Notes under the pieces: model-generated | The model's database searches: none | Seen by the model: the letters and a program-made list of their open reading frames with translations, nothing else | What the model was told of the DNA's origin: nothing | Shown here: in pieces, positions 44,272-52,737 of the stretch | How positions within the stretch are numbered: the first letter of the stretch is position 1 | How the letters are laid out: each line of letters begins with the position of its first letter | Assembly: GCF_040545925.1 (NCBI RefSeq) | Contig: NZ_JBEPMX010000001.1 | Span: forward strand, 248,001 to 312,000 | Direction: 5' to 3' | From: Alkalibacillus flavidus | GTDB taxonomy: Bacteria; Bacillota; Bacilli; Bacillales; Alkalibacillaceae | DNA: 64,000 nt | Translations under genes and position numbers: made by a program

Positions 44272-45507
44272 ATGAACGAACAGCAGTGGCAAATGATTAA
44301 TCAAGTAGAGAATGAACTGCAAGACCGATTTAAACAAATAAGTCATACTGTCACGAAAAATCAGGCGAAGGTGCTCCGTGCATTTCAAAGTGAACAAATC
44401 GGCGATATTCATTTTAACCCAACGACAGGGTATGGGTATGATGATTTAGGGCGTGAGAAATTAGAATTGTTGTATGCGTCTGTGTTTCAAACTGAAGATG
44501 CGCTTGTAAGACCTCAAATCGTATCAGGAACGCATGCGATTTCCACCGCTTTGTTTGGGCTGCTGCGTCCTGGGGATGAATTGTTGAGTATAACAGGTGA
44601 ACCTTATGATACATTGCAAAGCGTGATTGGTGCCGATCAGCCTATCGACGGGTCACTAACTGATTTTGGTGTTCATTACCAAGAGGTTCCGTTAACCGAT
44701 AACGGTCAAATCGATTATGAAGCGGTTCGTGACAAAATAAACCCACGTACTAAAGTGGTTACCATTCAACGATCAAAAGGCTATGCTGATCGTCCGTCAT
44801 TCATGGTTGATGACATTAAACAGATGATAGACTTTGTCAAATCCATTAATCCGCAAGTCTATGTATTCGTCGACAATTGTTACGGCGAATTTGTAGAAAC
44901 GCAAGAACCGACAGAAGTAGGGGCGGACTTGATCGCGGGGTCGCTGATTAAAAACCCTGGTGCAGGGATTGTCAGAACAGGTGGTTATATTGCAGGGCGT
45001 GCTGACCTTATTGAAAAGTGTGCGAATCGTTTAACGGCACCAGGCTTAGGGAAAGAGACAGGGGCTTCATTAAATAGTTTGCAAGAAATGTATCAAGGGT
45101 TGTTTTTAGCCCCGCATATTGTTGGTGAGGCATTAAAAGGTTCTTACTTTACCGCAACATTATTATGTCAACTTGGGTTTGAAACAAGCCCGTCACCTCA
45201 AGCAGAGCGAACGGATTTAATTCAATCGATTACATTTTCAACGAAAGATGAAATGGTTCAGTTTGCGCAAGTGATTCAACAACAATCACCGATTAATGCT
45301 TACGTGTCTCCACAACCAAGCGCTATGCCAGGCTATGATCATGATGTGATTATGGCGGCGGGGACGTTTATACAAGGAGCAAGCTTAGAATTGACCGCTG
45401 ACGGTCCGATTAGAGAACCCTATACGTTATATGTGCAAGGTGGGTTAACGTATGAACATGTTAAAATCGCTGTGATGACAGCTTTAGATCAGCTTGGATT
45501 AGTTTAG
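44272..45507 (+). CDS. ynbB: PLP-dependent methionine gamma-lyase-like protein YnbB
   Basis: This 411-residue protein belongs to the family formerly called aluminium resistance protein, a branch of the cystathionine/methionine gamma-lyase-like PLP enzymes. It has FNPTTGYGYDDLGREKLE, PQIVSGTHAIS, the QRSKGYADRPS segment, FVDNCYGEF, and GSLIKNPGAGIVRTGGYIAG, whose lysine is the likely PLP anchor. The exact reaction is not established for the Bacillus members. It begins eight bases after hflX, the same pair as in B. subtilis, and ends at a terminator before glnR. Confidence 0.9.
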   Translation: MNEQQWQMINQVENELQDRFKQISHTVTKNQAKVLRAFQSEQIGDIHFNPTTGYGYDDLGREKLELLYASVFQTEDALVRPQIVSGTHAISTALFGLLRPGDELLSITGEPYDTLQSVIGADQPIDGSLTDFGVHYQEVPLTDNGQIDYEAVRDKINPRTKVVTIQRSKGYADRPSFMVDDIKQMIDFVKSINPQVYVFVDNCYGEFVETQEPTEVGADLIAGSLIKNPGAGIVRTGGYIAGRADLIEKCANRLTAPGLGKETGASLNSLQEMYQGLFLAPHIVGEALKGSYFTATLLCQLGFETSPSPQAERTDLIQSITFSTKDEMVQFAQVIQQQSPINAYVSPQPSAMPGYDHDVIMAAGTFIQGASLELTADGPIREPYTLYVQGGLTYEHVKIAVMTALDQLGLV

Positions 45508-45538
45508 AGGTATGATATATCATGCCTCTTATTTTTTA
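45506..45538 (+). terminator. Intrinsic terminator of hflX-ynbB
   Basis: AGAGGTATGAT (45506-45516) pairs with ATCATGCCTCT (45519-45529) with one wobble, followed by TATTTTTTA. Confidence 0.85.
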
Positions 45539-45555
45539 TGTTAACTTTCTTAACA
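45539..45555 (+). promoter_or_regulatory. GlnR/TnrA operator 1 of glnRA
   Basis: TGTTA-N7-TAACA matches the consensus TGTNA-N7-TNACA fully. It lies just upstream of the promoter. Confidence 0.8.
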
Positions 45556-45559
45556 TCTG

Positions 45560-45588
45560 TTGACATATGTTATAACAGACGCTATAAT
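45560..45588 (+). promoter_or_regulatory. Consensus glnRA promoter with overlapping second GlnR operator
   Basis: TTGACA (45560-45565), 17 bases, TATAAT (45583-45588): a perfect sigma-A promoter. TGACA-N7-TAACA at 45561-45577 overlaps the -35 and matches the second operator type of B. subtilis glnRA. Binding by GlnR would block RNA polymerase. Confidence 0.85.
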
Positions 45589-45614
45589 CAATAACTATAT
45601 TGGAGGTGTTGGTG

Positions 45615-46019
45615 ATGGCGAATAAGGATCGTAAGGCACTCCCGCTATTTCCGATAAGTGTTGTGACGGATCTAACTGAATTAAGTGCACGACAAGTTCG
45701 TTACTACGAAGATAAAGGATTAGTGATGCCTGTTCGTTCACAAGGGAATAGACGATTATTTTCCTTTTATGATGTCGATCGTTTACTCGAAATTAAAGAG
45801 TTGATCGATCAAGGCGTCAACCTAGCCGGCATTAAACAAGTGTTAAAAGTGAAAAATGAGCAACAAGAGCAAGAGACACATAAAGAACCCGCTTCAGACG
45901 AGGCTGAACGCATGTCTGAAAAAGATTTACACAAAATGCTTCGCCGCGAACTGATGGAGTCGGGGTACATGAATCAATCATCACTCGTTAAAGGCGAACT
46001 GTCACGGTTCTACCATTAA
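45615..46019 (+). CDS. glnR: Glutamine synthetase repressor GlnR
   Basis: GlnR is the MerR-family repressor of nitrogen genes in Bacillus; it is activated by feedback-inhibited glutamine synthetase. The 134-residue protein has the winged helix (LPLFPISVVTDLTELSARQVRYYEDKGLVMP), a dimerisation helix and a C-terminal regulatory tail ending GELSRFYH. ATG at 45615 is six bases after GGAGGTG. The two operators upstream imply autoregulation together with glnA. Confidence 0.96.
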   Translation: MANKDRKALPLFPISVVTDLTELSARQVRYYEDKGLVMPVRSQGNRRLFSFYDVDRLLEIKELIDQGVNLAGIKQVLKVKNEQQEQETHKEPASDEAERMSEKDLHKMLRRELMESGYMNQSSLVKGELSRFYH

Positions 46020-46046
46020 CGACCATATCTTAAGGAGGCGTTTTTC

Positions 46047-47381
46047 TTGGCTAAATTTACGAAAAAAGATGTGTACAGACGTATTGAGGAAGAGAATGTG
46101 AAATTTATTCGTTTACAATTTACTGACTTACTCGGGACGATTAAAAACGTCGAGATCCCTGTCAGCCAACTTGACAAAGCATTAGATAATCAAATGATGT
46201 TTGACGGTTCATCAATCGAAGGGTTCGTCCGCATTGAAGAATCGGATATGCTATTACATCCAGACCTTGATTCATTTGTTGTTTTCCCATGGACTTCTGA
46301 AAAAGGAAAGGTCGCTCGTTTTATTTGTGATATTTATAATCCAGATGGTACGCCGTTTGAAGGTTGCCCGCGTTATAACTTAAAACGCAATCTTGAACGT
46401 ATGGAGAAGCTTGGTTACACAGCGTTTAACATTGGTACGGAGCCTGAGTTTTTCTTATTCAAATTAGATGAACGCGGCGAACCAACGATGGAGCTTAACG
46501 ACAAAGGTGGCTACTTTGACTTAGCACCGACAGACTTAGGTGAAAACTGCCGTCGTGATATCGTATTAGAATTAGAAGAAATGGGCTTTGAGATCGAGGC
46601 TTCTCACCATGAAGTGGCACCTGGTCAGCACGAGATCGACTTTAAGTATTCAGACGCCGTTAAACACTGTGATGATATCCAAACGTTTAAGCTTGTCGTT
46701 AAGACGATCGCGCGTAAACACGGATTACACGCGACATTCATGCCTAAGCCATTATTCGGCGTTAACGGTTCAGGTATGCATGCGAATATGTCGTTATTCG
46801 CTGGTAAAGAAAATGCGTTCTTCGACGAAAAGGCTGAAGAACAATTAAGCGAAACGGCTCACCAGTTCACAGCAGGTATTATTAAACACGCCGTGAACTT
46901 CACAGCGGTGACGAACCCGACTGTCAACTCTTATAAGCGTCTTGTCCCTGGTTACGAAGCACCTTGTTACGTGGCTTGGTCAGGTCAAAACCGCAGTCCG
47001 TTAGTTCGCGTTCCATCCTCTCGTGGCTTAAGTACACGTATCGAAGTTCGTAGTGTGGACCCAGCAGCTAACCCGTATATGGCGATGTCTGTTATGTTGG
47101 CCGCTGGTTTAGACGGTGTGGAAAATCAATTAACAGCACCAGAACCGGTTGACCGTAACATTTATGTGATGGATAAAGAAGAACGTGAAGCAAATGGTGT
47201 TCAAGACTTACCAGCAACGCTTTATGACGCGTTACAACACTTGAAATCAGACAAAGTGATGCAAGAAGCACTCGGTGAACACTTGCTCGAACACTTCTTA
47301 GAAGCAAAAGAAATTGAATGGGATATGTTCCGTACTCAGGTTCACCCATGGGAGCGCGAACAATACCTTAGCACTTACTAA
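46047..47381 (+). CDS. glnA: Glutamine synthetase, type I-alpha
   Basis: Glutamine synthetase makes glutamine from glutamate and ammonium and, when feedback inhibited, controls GlnR and TnrA. The 444-residue protein has the FVRIEESDMLLHPD and FDGSSIEGF motifs, the ATP-binding KPLFGVNGSGMHANMSL, and RVPSSRGLSTRIEVRSVDPAANPY. It is the short Gram-positive alpha form with no adenylylation loop. The start is TTG at 46047, preceded by AAGGAGGCG. It is the second gene of the glnRA operon and ends at a strong terminator. Confidence 0.97.
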   Translation: MAKFTKKDVYRRIEEENVKFIRLQFTDLLGTIKNVEIPVSQLDKALDNQMMFDGSSIEGFVRIEESDMLLHPDLDSFVVFPWTSEKGKVARFICDIYNPDGTPFEGCPRYNLKRNLERMEKLGYTAFNIGTEPEFFLFKLDERGEPTMELNDKGGYFDLAPTDLGENCRRDIVLELEEMGFEIEASHHEVAPGQHEIDFKYSDAVKHCDDIQTFKLVVKTIARKHGLHATFMPKPLFGVNGSGMHANMSLFAGKENAFFDEKAEEQLSETAHQFTAGIIKHAVNFTAVTNPTVNSYKRLVPGYEAPCYVAWSGQNRSPLVRVPSSRGLSTRIEVRSVDPAANPYMAMSVMLAAGLDGVENQLTAPEPVDRNIYVMDKEEREANGVQDLPATLYDALQHLKSDKVMQEALGEHLLEHFLEAKEIEWDMFRTQVHPWEREQYLSTY

Positions 47382-47385
47382 AATG

Positions 47386-47426
47386 ATTAACCCCCGACAC
47401 GATCAGTGTTCGGGGGTTAATTTTTT
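47386..47426 (+). terminator. Strong intrinsic terminator of glnRA
   Basis: ATTAACCCCCGACAC (47386-47400) pairs with GTGTTCGGGGGTTAAT (47406-47421), followed by TTTTT. Confidence 0.92.
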
Positions 47427-47483
47427 AGTCTTAGATGTTGTTGTCAGCTATACCACGGTTCATCTACAAATGAATAGAAAACC

Positions 47484-47518
47484 AAACGCATGATGCTTCT
47501 AGTATCATGCGTTTTTAT
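47484..47518 (+). terminator. Second hairpin with T-run upstream of the SOS cassette
   Basis: AAACGCATGAT (47484-47494) pairs perfectly with ATCATGCGTTT (47503-47513), followed by TTAT. No gene is visible between it and the glnA terminator. It may insulate the SOS promoter. Confidence 0.6.
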
Positions 47519-47547
47519 GACTGAAAAACTTTCCAGACACAAAACGG

Positions 47548-47592
47548 TTGCTTTTTAATGTGACACCATGCTATAATACGAACAAACGTTCT
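47548..47592 (+). promoter_or_regulatory. LexA-controlled promoter of the WYL-yolD-uvrX cassette
   Basis: TTGCTT (47548-47553), 18 bases, extended -10 TGC-TATAAT (47569-47577). CGAAC-AAAC-GTTCT at 47579-47592 is a LexA box with a single mismatch from CGAACNNNNGTTCG, placed between the -10 and the start site so that LexA would block initiation. Confidence 0.8.
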
Positions 47593-47612
47593 CGTTAAGG
47601 GAGGTTGTGCAT

Positions 47613-47840
47613 ATGGATCACTTATTAAAACAGTCAATTCAAAACCGACAGAAACTCGAACTCGTTTATATCGATGAGCAGCATCGTATGACACAACGCA
47701 TTGTCACCATTATTAAGATAGATGATGATCGTCTGTTAGCTTATTGTTTCACGAAACGCGGTGTGCGCTCATTCCAAAAAGACAATATTTTAGCGATTTA
47801 TCCAGCACGATTCAATCAAAGTAAACGAATGGAGGCTTAA
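47613..47840 (+). CDS. Small stand-alone WYL-like domain protein of an SOS cassette
   Basis: This 75-residue protein looks like a single WYL domain: an N-terminal KLELVYIDEQHR strand and a LLAYCFTKRGVRSFQKDNILAIYP segment, the part usually reading LLAYC...R.FR.DRI. WYL domains bind ligands or nucleic acid and regulate many DNA-damage and defence genes. Here it is first in a LexA-controlled unit with yolD and a Y-family polymerase. ATG at 47613 is eight bases after GGGAGG; the GTG at 47607 is too close. Its own role is unknown. Confidence 0.7.
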   Translation: MDHLLKQSIQNRQKLELVYIDEQHRMTQRIVTIIKIDDDRLLAYCFTKRGVRSFQKDNILAIYPARFNQSKRMEA

Positions 47841-47844
47841 ACCA

Positions 47845-48174
47845 ATGATGCATCATGACCGCGGTAGTATTAAATGGACGTCTCTCATGCTTCCTGAGCA
47901 TGTTGATGCACTTCAAGACATATGGCAAGTTCAAGATAATCAGCAACCACCGATGTTAGACGACCAACAACTCGACTATTATATTCACGTATTAACGGAA
48001 GCTTATCAAACCGACCAACCACTTCATATCGTTTATTACAAAGCAAATGAATTTCGCGCGGTGAACGGTTGGGTCCTCGATTGGAGCAAAGAAACTCAGG
48101 CGGTTCGCATTCAATCAACAGATGATGACCGCGAGTGGATTCCGTTAAGGCATATAAAAGATATAACAGGGTAA
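47845..48174 (+). CDS. YolD-like protein
   Basis: This 109-residue protein belongs to the YolD-like family, found beside UvrX/YqjW-type DNA polymerases in Bacillus chromosomes and plasmids. It has DRGSIKWTSLMLPEHVDAL at the start and a C-terminal domain (LHIVYYKANEFRAVNGWVLDW) reminiscent of WYL strands. It is thought to regulate or assist the error-prone polymerase, which is not proven. It lies four bases after the WYL gene and 11 bases before the polymerase. Confidence 0.85.
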   Translation: MMHHDRGSIKWTSLMLPEHVDALQDIWQVQDNQQPPMLDDQQLDYYIHVLTEAYQTDQPLHIVYYKANEFRAVNGWVLDWSKETQAVRIQSTDDDREWIPLRHIKDITG

Positions 48175-48185
48175 GGTGTGCCATC

Positions 48186-49442
48186 ATGAATTACAATTTA
48201 TACCCGAGACACGATGTGCTTTGTATTGATATGCGTTCCTTTTATGCGAGTGTTGAGTGTATGAAGCGAGGGCTTAATCCACAAACAGCATTATTAGCTG
48301 TAGTCGGTGACCCGAACAGACGTGGGAGTATTGTGTTAGCTGCGTCGCCTGCTTTAAAAAAGAAGCATGGCATCAGTAATGTCAGTCGTTATTTTGAATT
48401 ACCTGAGGACTCCAATCTTGTGATTGCTCCAGCACATATGGGGGATTACTTAACGGTGTCGCTTGAGATCACGAAGCTTATGATGCATTTTGTCCCGAAA
48501 GAAGCGATTCACGTTTATTCCGTTGATGAATTATGGTTAACCGTCGATGGGTTGAACCATTTATACGGTTCGGTTTATACCATTGCTGAAAAAGTTCAAT
48601 CGAGCATTCGTGAACAATTTGGTATTGATTCGGTTATTGGTATTGGCGATAACAAGTTTTTAGCTAAAGTTGTGATGGACCTACATGCTAAACAAGCACC
48701 AAACGGGATTAGTGAGTGTCGTTATGAACATGTCTCAGACAAGTTATGGCCAATTGATATTGAACACATTTGGGGCATTGGCTCTAAAATGAAGCGTCAC
48801 CTCAATCGCATGGGAATTGTCACGATGGGAGACTTGGCTCGTTTTTCACATGATCATCTAAAAAAACGATTCGGCATTATGGGCGAACAATTGTACTGGC
48901 ATGCGTGGGGGATCGATTTAAGCCCTGTTACGGGGCAATTTACGAAAACGGAACAAAAAGGCTATGGGCACGGAATTACGCTGTTGCGGGACTACACAGA
49001 AGATGAAATTCAAGCGTGTTTACTTGATTTATGTGATGAAGCATGTCGACGCGCGAGGCGGGATGAAAAAATGGGGCGCACGATTCACTTATCGATTCGT
49101 TATACAGATGACGACGCTCAACATTTTAGTCGTTCACAATCGATCGATGTTCCGATAAACGATACGATGGAAATGTATCACGTTTGTATGCAATTGTTCG
49201 AGCGATTTCATACAGAAGGGGCGCATATTCGTAAAGCATCTGTGACGTTGACGAATTTAACCGATGATGTCGGGACTCAGTTAAGTTTATTTGACGACCG
49301 GAGTCATATGAATCAATTAAATCAAGCCGTTGATTCCATTCGCGAACGTTTTGGTTCTACGGCTATTTTAAGAGCAAGTAGTTACACATCAGGTGGGATT
49401 GCGCTTGATCGTGGCCAAAAAATCGGTGGTCATTACGAATAA
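48186..49442 (+). CDS. uvrX: Y-family DNA polymerase, UvrX/YqjW type
   Basis: This 418-residue protein is a Y-family (DinB/UmuC-like) translesion polymerase. It has the catalytic start VLCIDMRSFYASVECMKRGL, the YSVDELWLTVDG active-site motif, IGIGDNKFLAKV, a helix-hairpin-helix region (IEHIWGIGSKMKRHL), and a little-finger domain. TQLSLF near the C terminus is a beta-clamp motif like those of PolC and MutS in this window. Members such as B. subtilis UvrX and YqjW are SOS-induced. ATG at 48186 follows AAGGTG with seven-base spacing. LexA control comes from the promoter at 47548-47592. Confidence 0.93.
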   Translation: MNYNLYPRHDVLCIDMRSFYASVECMKRGLNPQTALLAVVGDPNRRGSIVLAASPALKKKHGISNVSRYFELPEDSNLVIAPAHMGDYLTVSLEITKLMMHFVPKEAIHVYSVDELWLTVDGLNHLYGSVYTIAEKVQSSIREQFGIDSVIGIGDNKFLAKVVMDLHAKQAPNGISECRYEHVSDKLWPIDIEHIWGIGSKMKRHLNRMGIVTMGDLARFSHDHLKKRFGIMGEQLYWHAWGIDLSPVTGQFTKTEQKGYGHGITLLRDYTEDEIQACLLDLCDEACRRARRDEKMGRTIHLSIRYTDDDAQHFSRSQSIDVPINDTMEMYHVCMQLFERFHTEGAHIRKASVTLTNLTDDVGTQLSLFDDRSHMNQLNQAVDSIRERFGSTAILRASSYTSGGIALDRGQKIGGHYE

Positions 49443-49478
49443 AACCCGCGTATGTGATAAACAACATACGCGGGTTTT
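49441..49478. terminator. Bidirectional terminator between uvrX and lexA
   Basis: AAAACCCGCGTATGT (49441-49455) and ACATACGCGGGTTTT (49464-49478) are perfect inverse complements, with A-run and T-run flanks suiting both convergent genes. Confidence 0.92.
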
Positions 49479-49479
49479 A

Positions 49480-50100
49480 TTAATGAATGTCGCGATAAAC
49501 ACCGATCACTTTACCTAAGATCGTGACGTGATCGAGAATAATAGGCTCCATTGATGTGTTTTCAGGCTCTAGTCGATATTGATGACTGTCTTGGAAGAAA
49601 CGTTTCACCGTGGCTTCATCTTGTTCCGTCATGGCGACCACAATATCACCGTTTGAAGCAGTTGCCTGTTTACGAACAATGACTAAATCATCATTTAAAA
49701 TCCCGGCTTCAATCATACTATCACCTTGTATTGACAAGACGAATACGTCATCTTCAATTGCGGCCTGTGTGTTTGGCAGTGGAATGTATTCCTCAACATT
49801 TTCAACCGCAGTAATCGGCTCACCTGCTGTCACTTTACCGACGAGTGGTGCGTACATGGCATGGCGCTCTTGTACGGCTTGTTGATCCTCGTGTGTGATT
49901 TCAATAGCACGTGGTTTCGTTGGGTCTCGGCGAATATATCCTTTTTCTTCAAGACGTGATAAGTGGCCGTGAACGGTGGAGCTAGATGCTAGACCGACCG
50001 CTTCAGCAATTTCGCGTACAGAAGGCGGATAACCTTTAGCGCGAACTTCATCTGATATAAATTCATAGATTTCCTTTTGTCGTTTCGATAATTTTGTCAC
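49480..50100 (-). CDS. lexA: SOS repressor LexA
   Basis: LexA represses SOS genes and cleaves itself when stimulated by RecA filaments. The 206-residue protein has an N-terminal winged helix (KLSKRQKEIYEFISDEV, SVREIAEAVGLASSSTVHGHL), the Ala92-Gly93 cleavage site in KVTAGEP, the catalytic serine at 128 in IQGDSMIEAGI, and lysine 166 in ATVKRF. GTG at 50100 is the start, with GAGGTGA before it; the open frame extends 14 codons further up without a ribosome site. It is autoregulated by a box in its promoter. Confidence 0.97.
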   Translation of the reverse strand: MTKLSKRQKEIYEFISDEVRAKGYPPSVREIAEAVGLASSSTVHGHLSRLEEKGYIRRDPTKPRAIEITHEDQQAVQERHAMYAPLVGKVTAGEPITAVENVEEYIPLPNTQAAIEDDVFVLSIQGDSMIEAGILNDDLVIVRKQATASNGDIVVAMTEQDEATVKRFFQDSHQYRLEPENTSMEPIILDHVTILGKVIGVYRDIH

Positions 50101-50154
50101 ATTGCTCACCTCATCGTTATATAACCAAATATAATACCTCAATTAATTACTCTT

Positions 50155-50194
50155 ATTATAGCAAGAATTCTCACAAAAAACAAACGTTCGTTCG
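50155..50194 (-). promoter_or_regulatory. lexA promoter with LexA autoregulatory box
   Basis: On the minus strand TTGTTT, 17 bases and TATAAT (complement at 50155-50160, with TGC before it) form the promoter. CGAAC-GAAC-GTTTG (complement at 50181-50194) is a LexA box with one mismatch, just upstream of or overlapping the -35. It could also affect rightward transcription toward ynzC. Confidence 0.75.
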
Positions 50195-50302
50195 TATAAA
50201 AGACACAATTCTTGTCATTAGTTGATATAGGTTTTAAAATATAGTTTGGACTCTGTATAAAAAGGAAATATAAACGGAAGAAGGATAAAAGGAGTATGAT
50301 GT

Positions 50303-50536
50303 ATGTTATCACAAGAAAAAATTGATCGGATTAATACGTTGGCGAATAAAAAGAAAACAAAAGGATTAACTAAACAAGAGGAAAATGAACAGCAAGAACT
50401 GCGTCAAGAATATTTACACGCATTTCGTTCCTCCTTTAAGAATCAGTTGCACTCTATGAAAGTCGTCGACCCTGAAGGACAAGACGTTACACCAGAAAAA
50501 TTAAAAGAAGAACAAGAAAATCAAAAAAAACATTAA
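50303..50536 (+). CDS. ynzC: DUF896 family protein YnzC
   Basis: This 77-residue helical protein (LSQEKIDRINTLANKKKTKG, LTKQEENEQQELRQEYL) is the YnzC family. In B. subtilis it follows yneA and yneB in the LexA-controlled operon divergent from lexA; here yneA and yneB are not present and ynzC stands first. YnzC's function is unknown. AAAGGAG precedes the ATG. Whether it still belongs to the SOS regulon depends on whether the LexA box at 50181-50194 also covers a rightward promoter. Confidence 0.88.
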   Translation: MLSQEKIDRINTLANKKKTKGLTKQEENEQQELRQEYLHAFRSSFKNQLHSMKVVDPEGQDVTPEKLKEEQENQKKH

Positions 50537-50629
50537 ATAAATAGCGATTTTTGTCTCGAAAGTTTGTTAAAATAGGAACGTATTTGTGACATTATAGAAC
50601 ATGGAATTCGTGAAGGGAGAATGTAAAAT

Positions 50630-52639
50630 ATGAGTCAAACGACAGAACAATTATCAATTAACACGATTAGAACATTAACCATTGATGCCGTAGAAAAAGC
50701 GAGCTCAGGTCACCCTGGTATGCCGATGGGGGCTGCTCCAATGGCGTACACATTATGGACGAAGGTGATGGATCATAACCCGAACCATTCATCTTGGTTT
50801 GATCGTGACCGTTTCGTTTTATCTGCTGGTCACGGGTCTATGCTATTATATTCATTGCTTCATTTATCAGGGTACGATGTCAGCTTAGATGATTTAAAAT
50901 CGTTCCGCCAGTGGGGGTCTAACACACCTGGTCACCCTGAATTCGGTCATACAGACGGTGTTGAAGCAACAACAGGACCACTAGGACAAGGGTTAGCGAT
51001 GGCAACAGGTAAGGCAATGGCTGAACGTTTCTTAGCAGCTAAATATAATACAGATGACCATCAAGTAGTCGATCACTATACGTATGCAATTTGTGGTGAT
51101 GGTGACTTAATGGAAGGCGTATCACAAGAGTCAGCATCATTAGCTGCTCATTTACAATTAGGAAAATTAATTGTTATGTACGATTCAAATGACATTTCAC
51201 TAGATGGCGATCTTAACCGCTCATTCTCAGAAAGTGTTGAAGACCGTTACAAAGCGTACGGGTGGCAAGTGATCCGCGTTGAAGATGGTAACGATACGGA
51301 CGCGATTGAAAAAGCGCTCGAACAAGCAAAAGCAAATACGACGCAGCCGACAATGATTGAAGTGAAAACGATCATCGGTTACGGCGCACCGAATAAATCT
51401 GGTAAAGCTGATGCTCACGGGGCACCACTTGGTGAAGATGAACTGAAATTAGCAAAAGAATATTACGGTTGGGATTACGAAGAAGCATTCTTCATTCCGG
51501 ACGACGTGAAAGATGATTTCAAAGTGAACGTTCAAGACCGCGGAGCTAAAGCAGAAGAGAAGTGGAATGAATTACTCGCATCATACAAAGAAGCGCACCC
51601 AGAACTGGCGAAAGACTTTGAACGTGCGATCAACGGTGATTTACCTGCTGGTTGGAATGCTGATCTACCGTCATATAATGAAGAGTCTAAAGCACTTGCG
51701 ACGCGTGCAGCATCAGGCGAAGTATTAAATGGTTTAGCATCCAATATTCCGAACTTAATTGGCGGTAGCGCAGACTTAGCTGGTTCGAACAAAACAACGC
51801 TAAAAGGTGAAGACGACTTTAAACCAGCTGATTATAGTGGACGTAACATTTGGTTTGGTGTACGCGAATTCGCGATGGCTTCAGCACTTAACGGTATGGT
51901 ATTACATGGCGGTGTTGAAGTATTCGGTGGTACATTCTTCGTCTTCAGTGATTATTTACGTCCGGCACTACGTTTATCAGCGCTAATGGGCGCTCCGGTA
52001 ACGTATGTGTTAACTCACGATTCTGTTGCAGTCGGTGAAGACGGTCCAACACACGAGCCGATCGAACAGTTACCATCATTACGTGCGATGCCTCACCTTG
52101 ACTTAATTCGTCCAGCAGATGCTAATGAGACGAAAGCAGCTTGGGAGTTATCATTAGAAGCAACGGATCACCCAACAGCACTTGTGTTAACTCGTCAAGG
52201 TTTACCGGTATTGCCACAAACAGATGAAATCGCTCGTGATGGTGTGAGCAAAGGGGCTTACGTCTTAAAAGAAGCAGAAAAAGAACAGCCAGACTTACTG
52301 TTATTAGCAACAGGTTCTGAAGTTCAATTAGTGCACAAAGCAAGTGAACAGTTGAAAGAAGAAGGCATCGACGCACAAGTGGTCAGTATGCCGTCATGGT
52401 ATCGTTTCGAGCAACAATCTGACGACTACAAAGAATCAGTCCTACCGTCAACTGTCACACAACGTTTAGCTGTCGAAATGGCGTCACCATTCGGTTGGGA
52501 ACGTTATGTCGGCATCGAAGGCGATGTTCTTGGTATCGACACATTTGGCGCGTCAGCTCCAGGTGGCGAAGTCATTGAAAACTACGGTTTCACGGTTGAT
52601 AATGTTGTGAAGCGGGCGAAAGCATTGTTAGACAAGTAA
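50630..52639 (+). CDS. tkt: Transketolase
   Basis: Transketolase moves two-carbon units in the pentose phosphate pathway using thiamine diphosphate. The 669-residue protein has NTIRTLTIDAVEKASSGHPGMP, the ThDP motif GDGDLMEGVSQE, and the pyrimidine domain with VLTHDSVAVGEDGPTHEPIEQL. AGGGAG precedes the ATG. Length and order are normal, and position after ynzC matches B. subtilis. Confidence 0.97.
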   Translation: MSQTTEQLSINTIRTLTIDAVEKASSGHPGMPMGAAPMAYTLWTKVMDHNPNHSSWFDRDRFVLSAGHGSMLLYSLLHLSGYDVSLDDLKSFRQWGSNTPGHPEFGHTDGVEATTGPLGQGLAMATGKAMAERFLAAKYNTDDHQVVDHYTYAICGDGDLMEGVSQESASLAAHLQLGKLIVMYDSNDISLDGDLNRSFSESVEDRYKAYGWQVIRVEDGNDTDAIEKALEQAKANTTQPTMIEVKTIIGYGAPNKSGKADAHGAPLGEDELKLAKEYYGWDYEEAFFIPDDVKDDFKVNVQDRGAKAEEKWNELLASYKEAHPELAKDFERAINGDLPAGWNADLPSYNEESKALATRAASGEVLNGLASNIPNLIGGSADLAGSNKTTLKGEDDFKPADYSGRNIWFGVREFAMASALNGMVLHGGVEVFGGTFFVFSDYLRPALRLSALMGAPVTYVLTHDSVAVGEDGPTHEPIEQLPSLRAMPHLDLIRPADANETKAAWELSLEATDHPTALVLTRQGLPVLPQTDEIARDGVSKGAYVLKEAEKEQPDLLLLATGSEVQLVHKASEQLKEEGIDAQVVSMPSWYRFEQQSDDYKESVLPSTVTQRLAVEMASPFGWERYVGIEGDVLGIDTFGASAPGGEVIENYGFTVDNVVKRAKALLDK

Positions 52640-52737
52640 CCCCATTGTTCGATTACATTTTTATGTGATTGCATCGAAAATACGACAAAGAATATGTTGG
52701 AATATTGATACACTGATCCGTAAAAGGAGGATTTATG

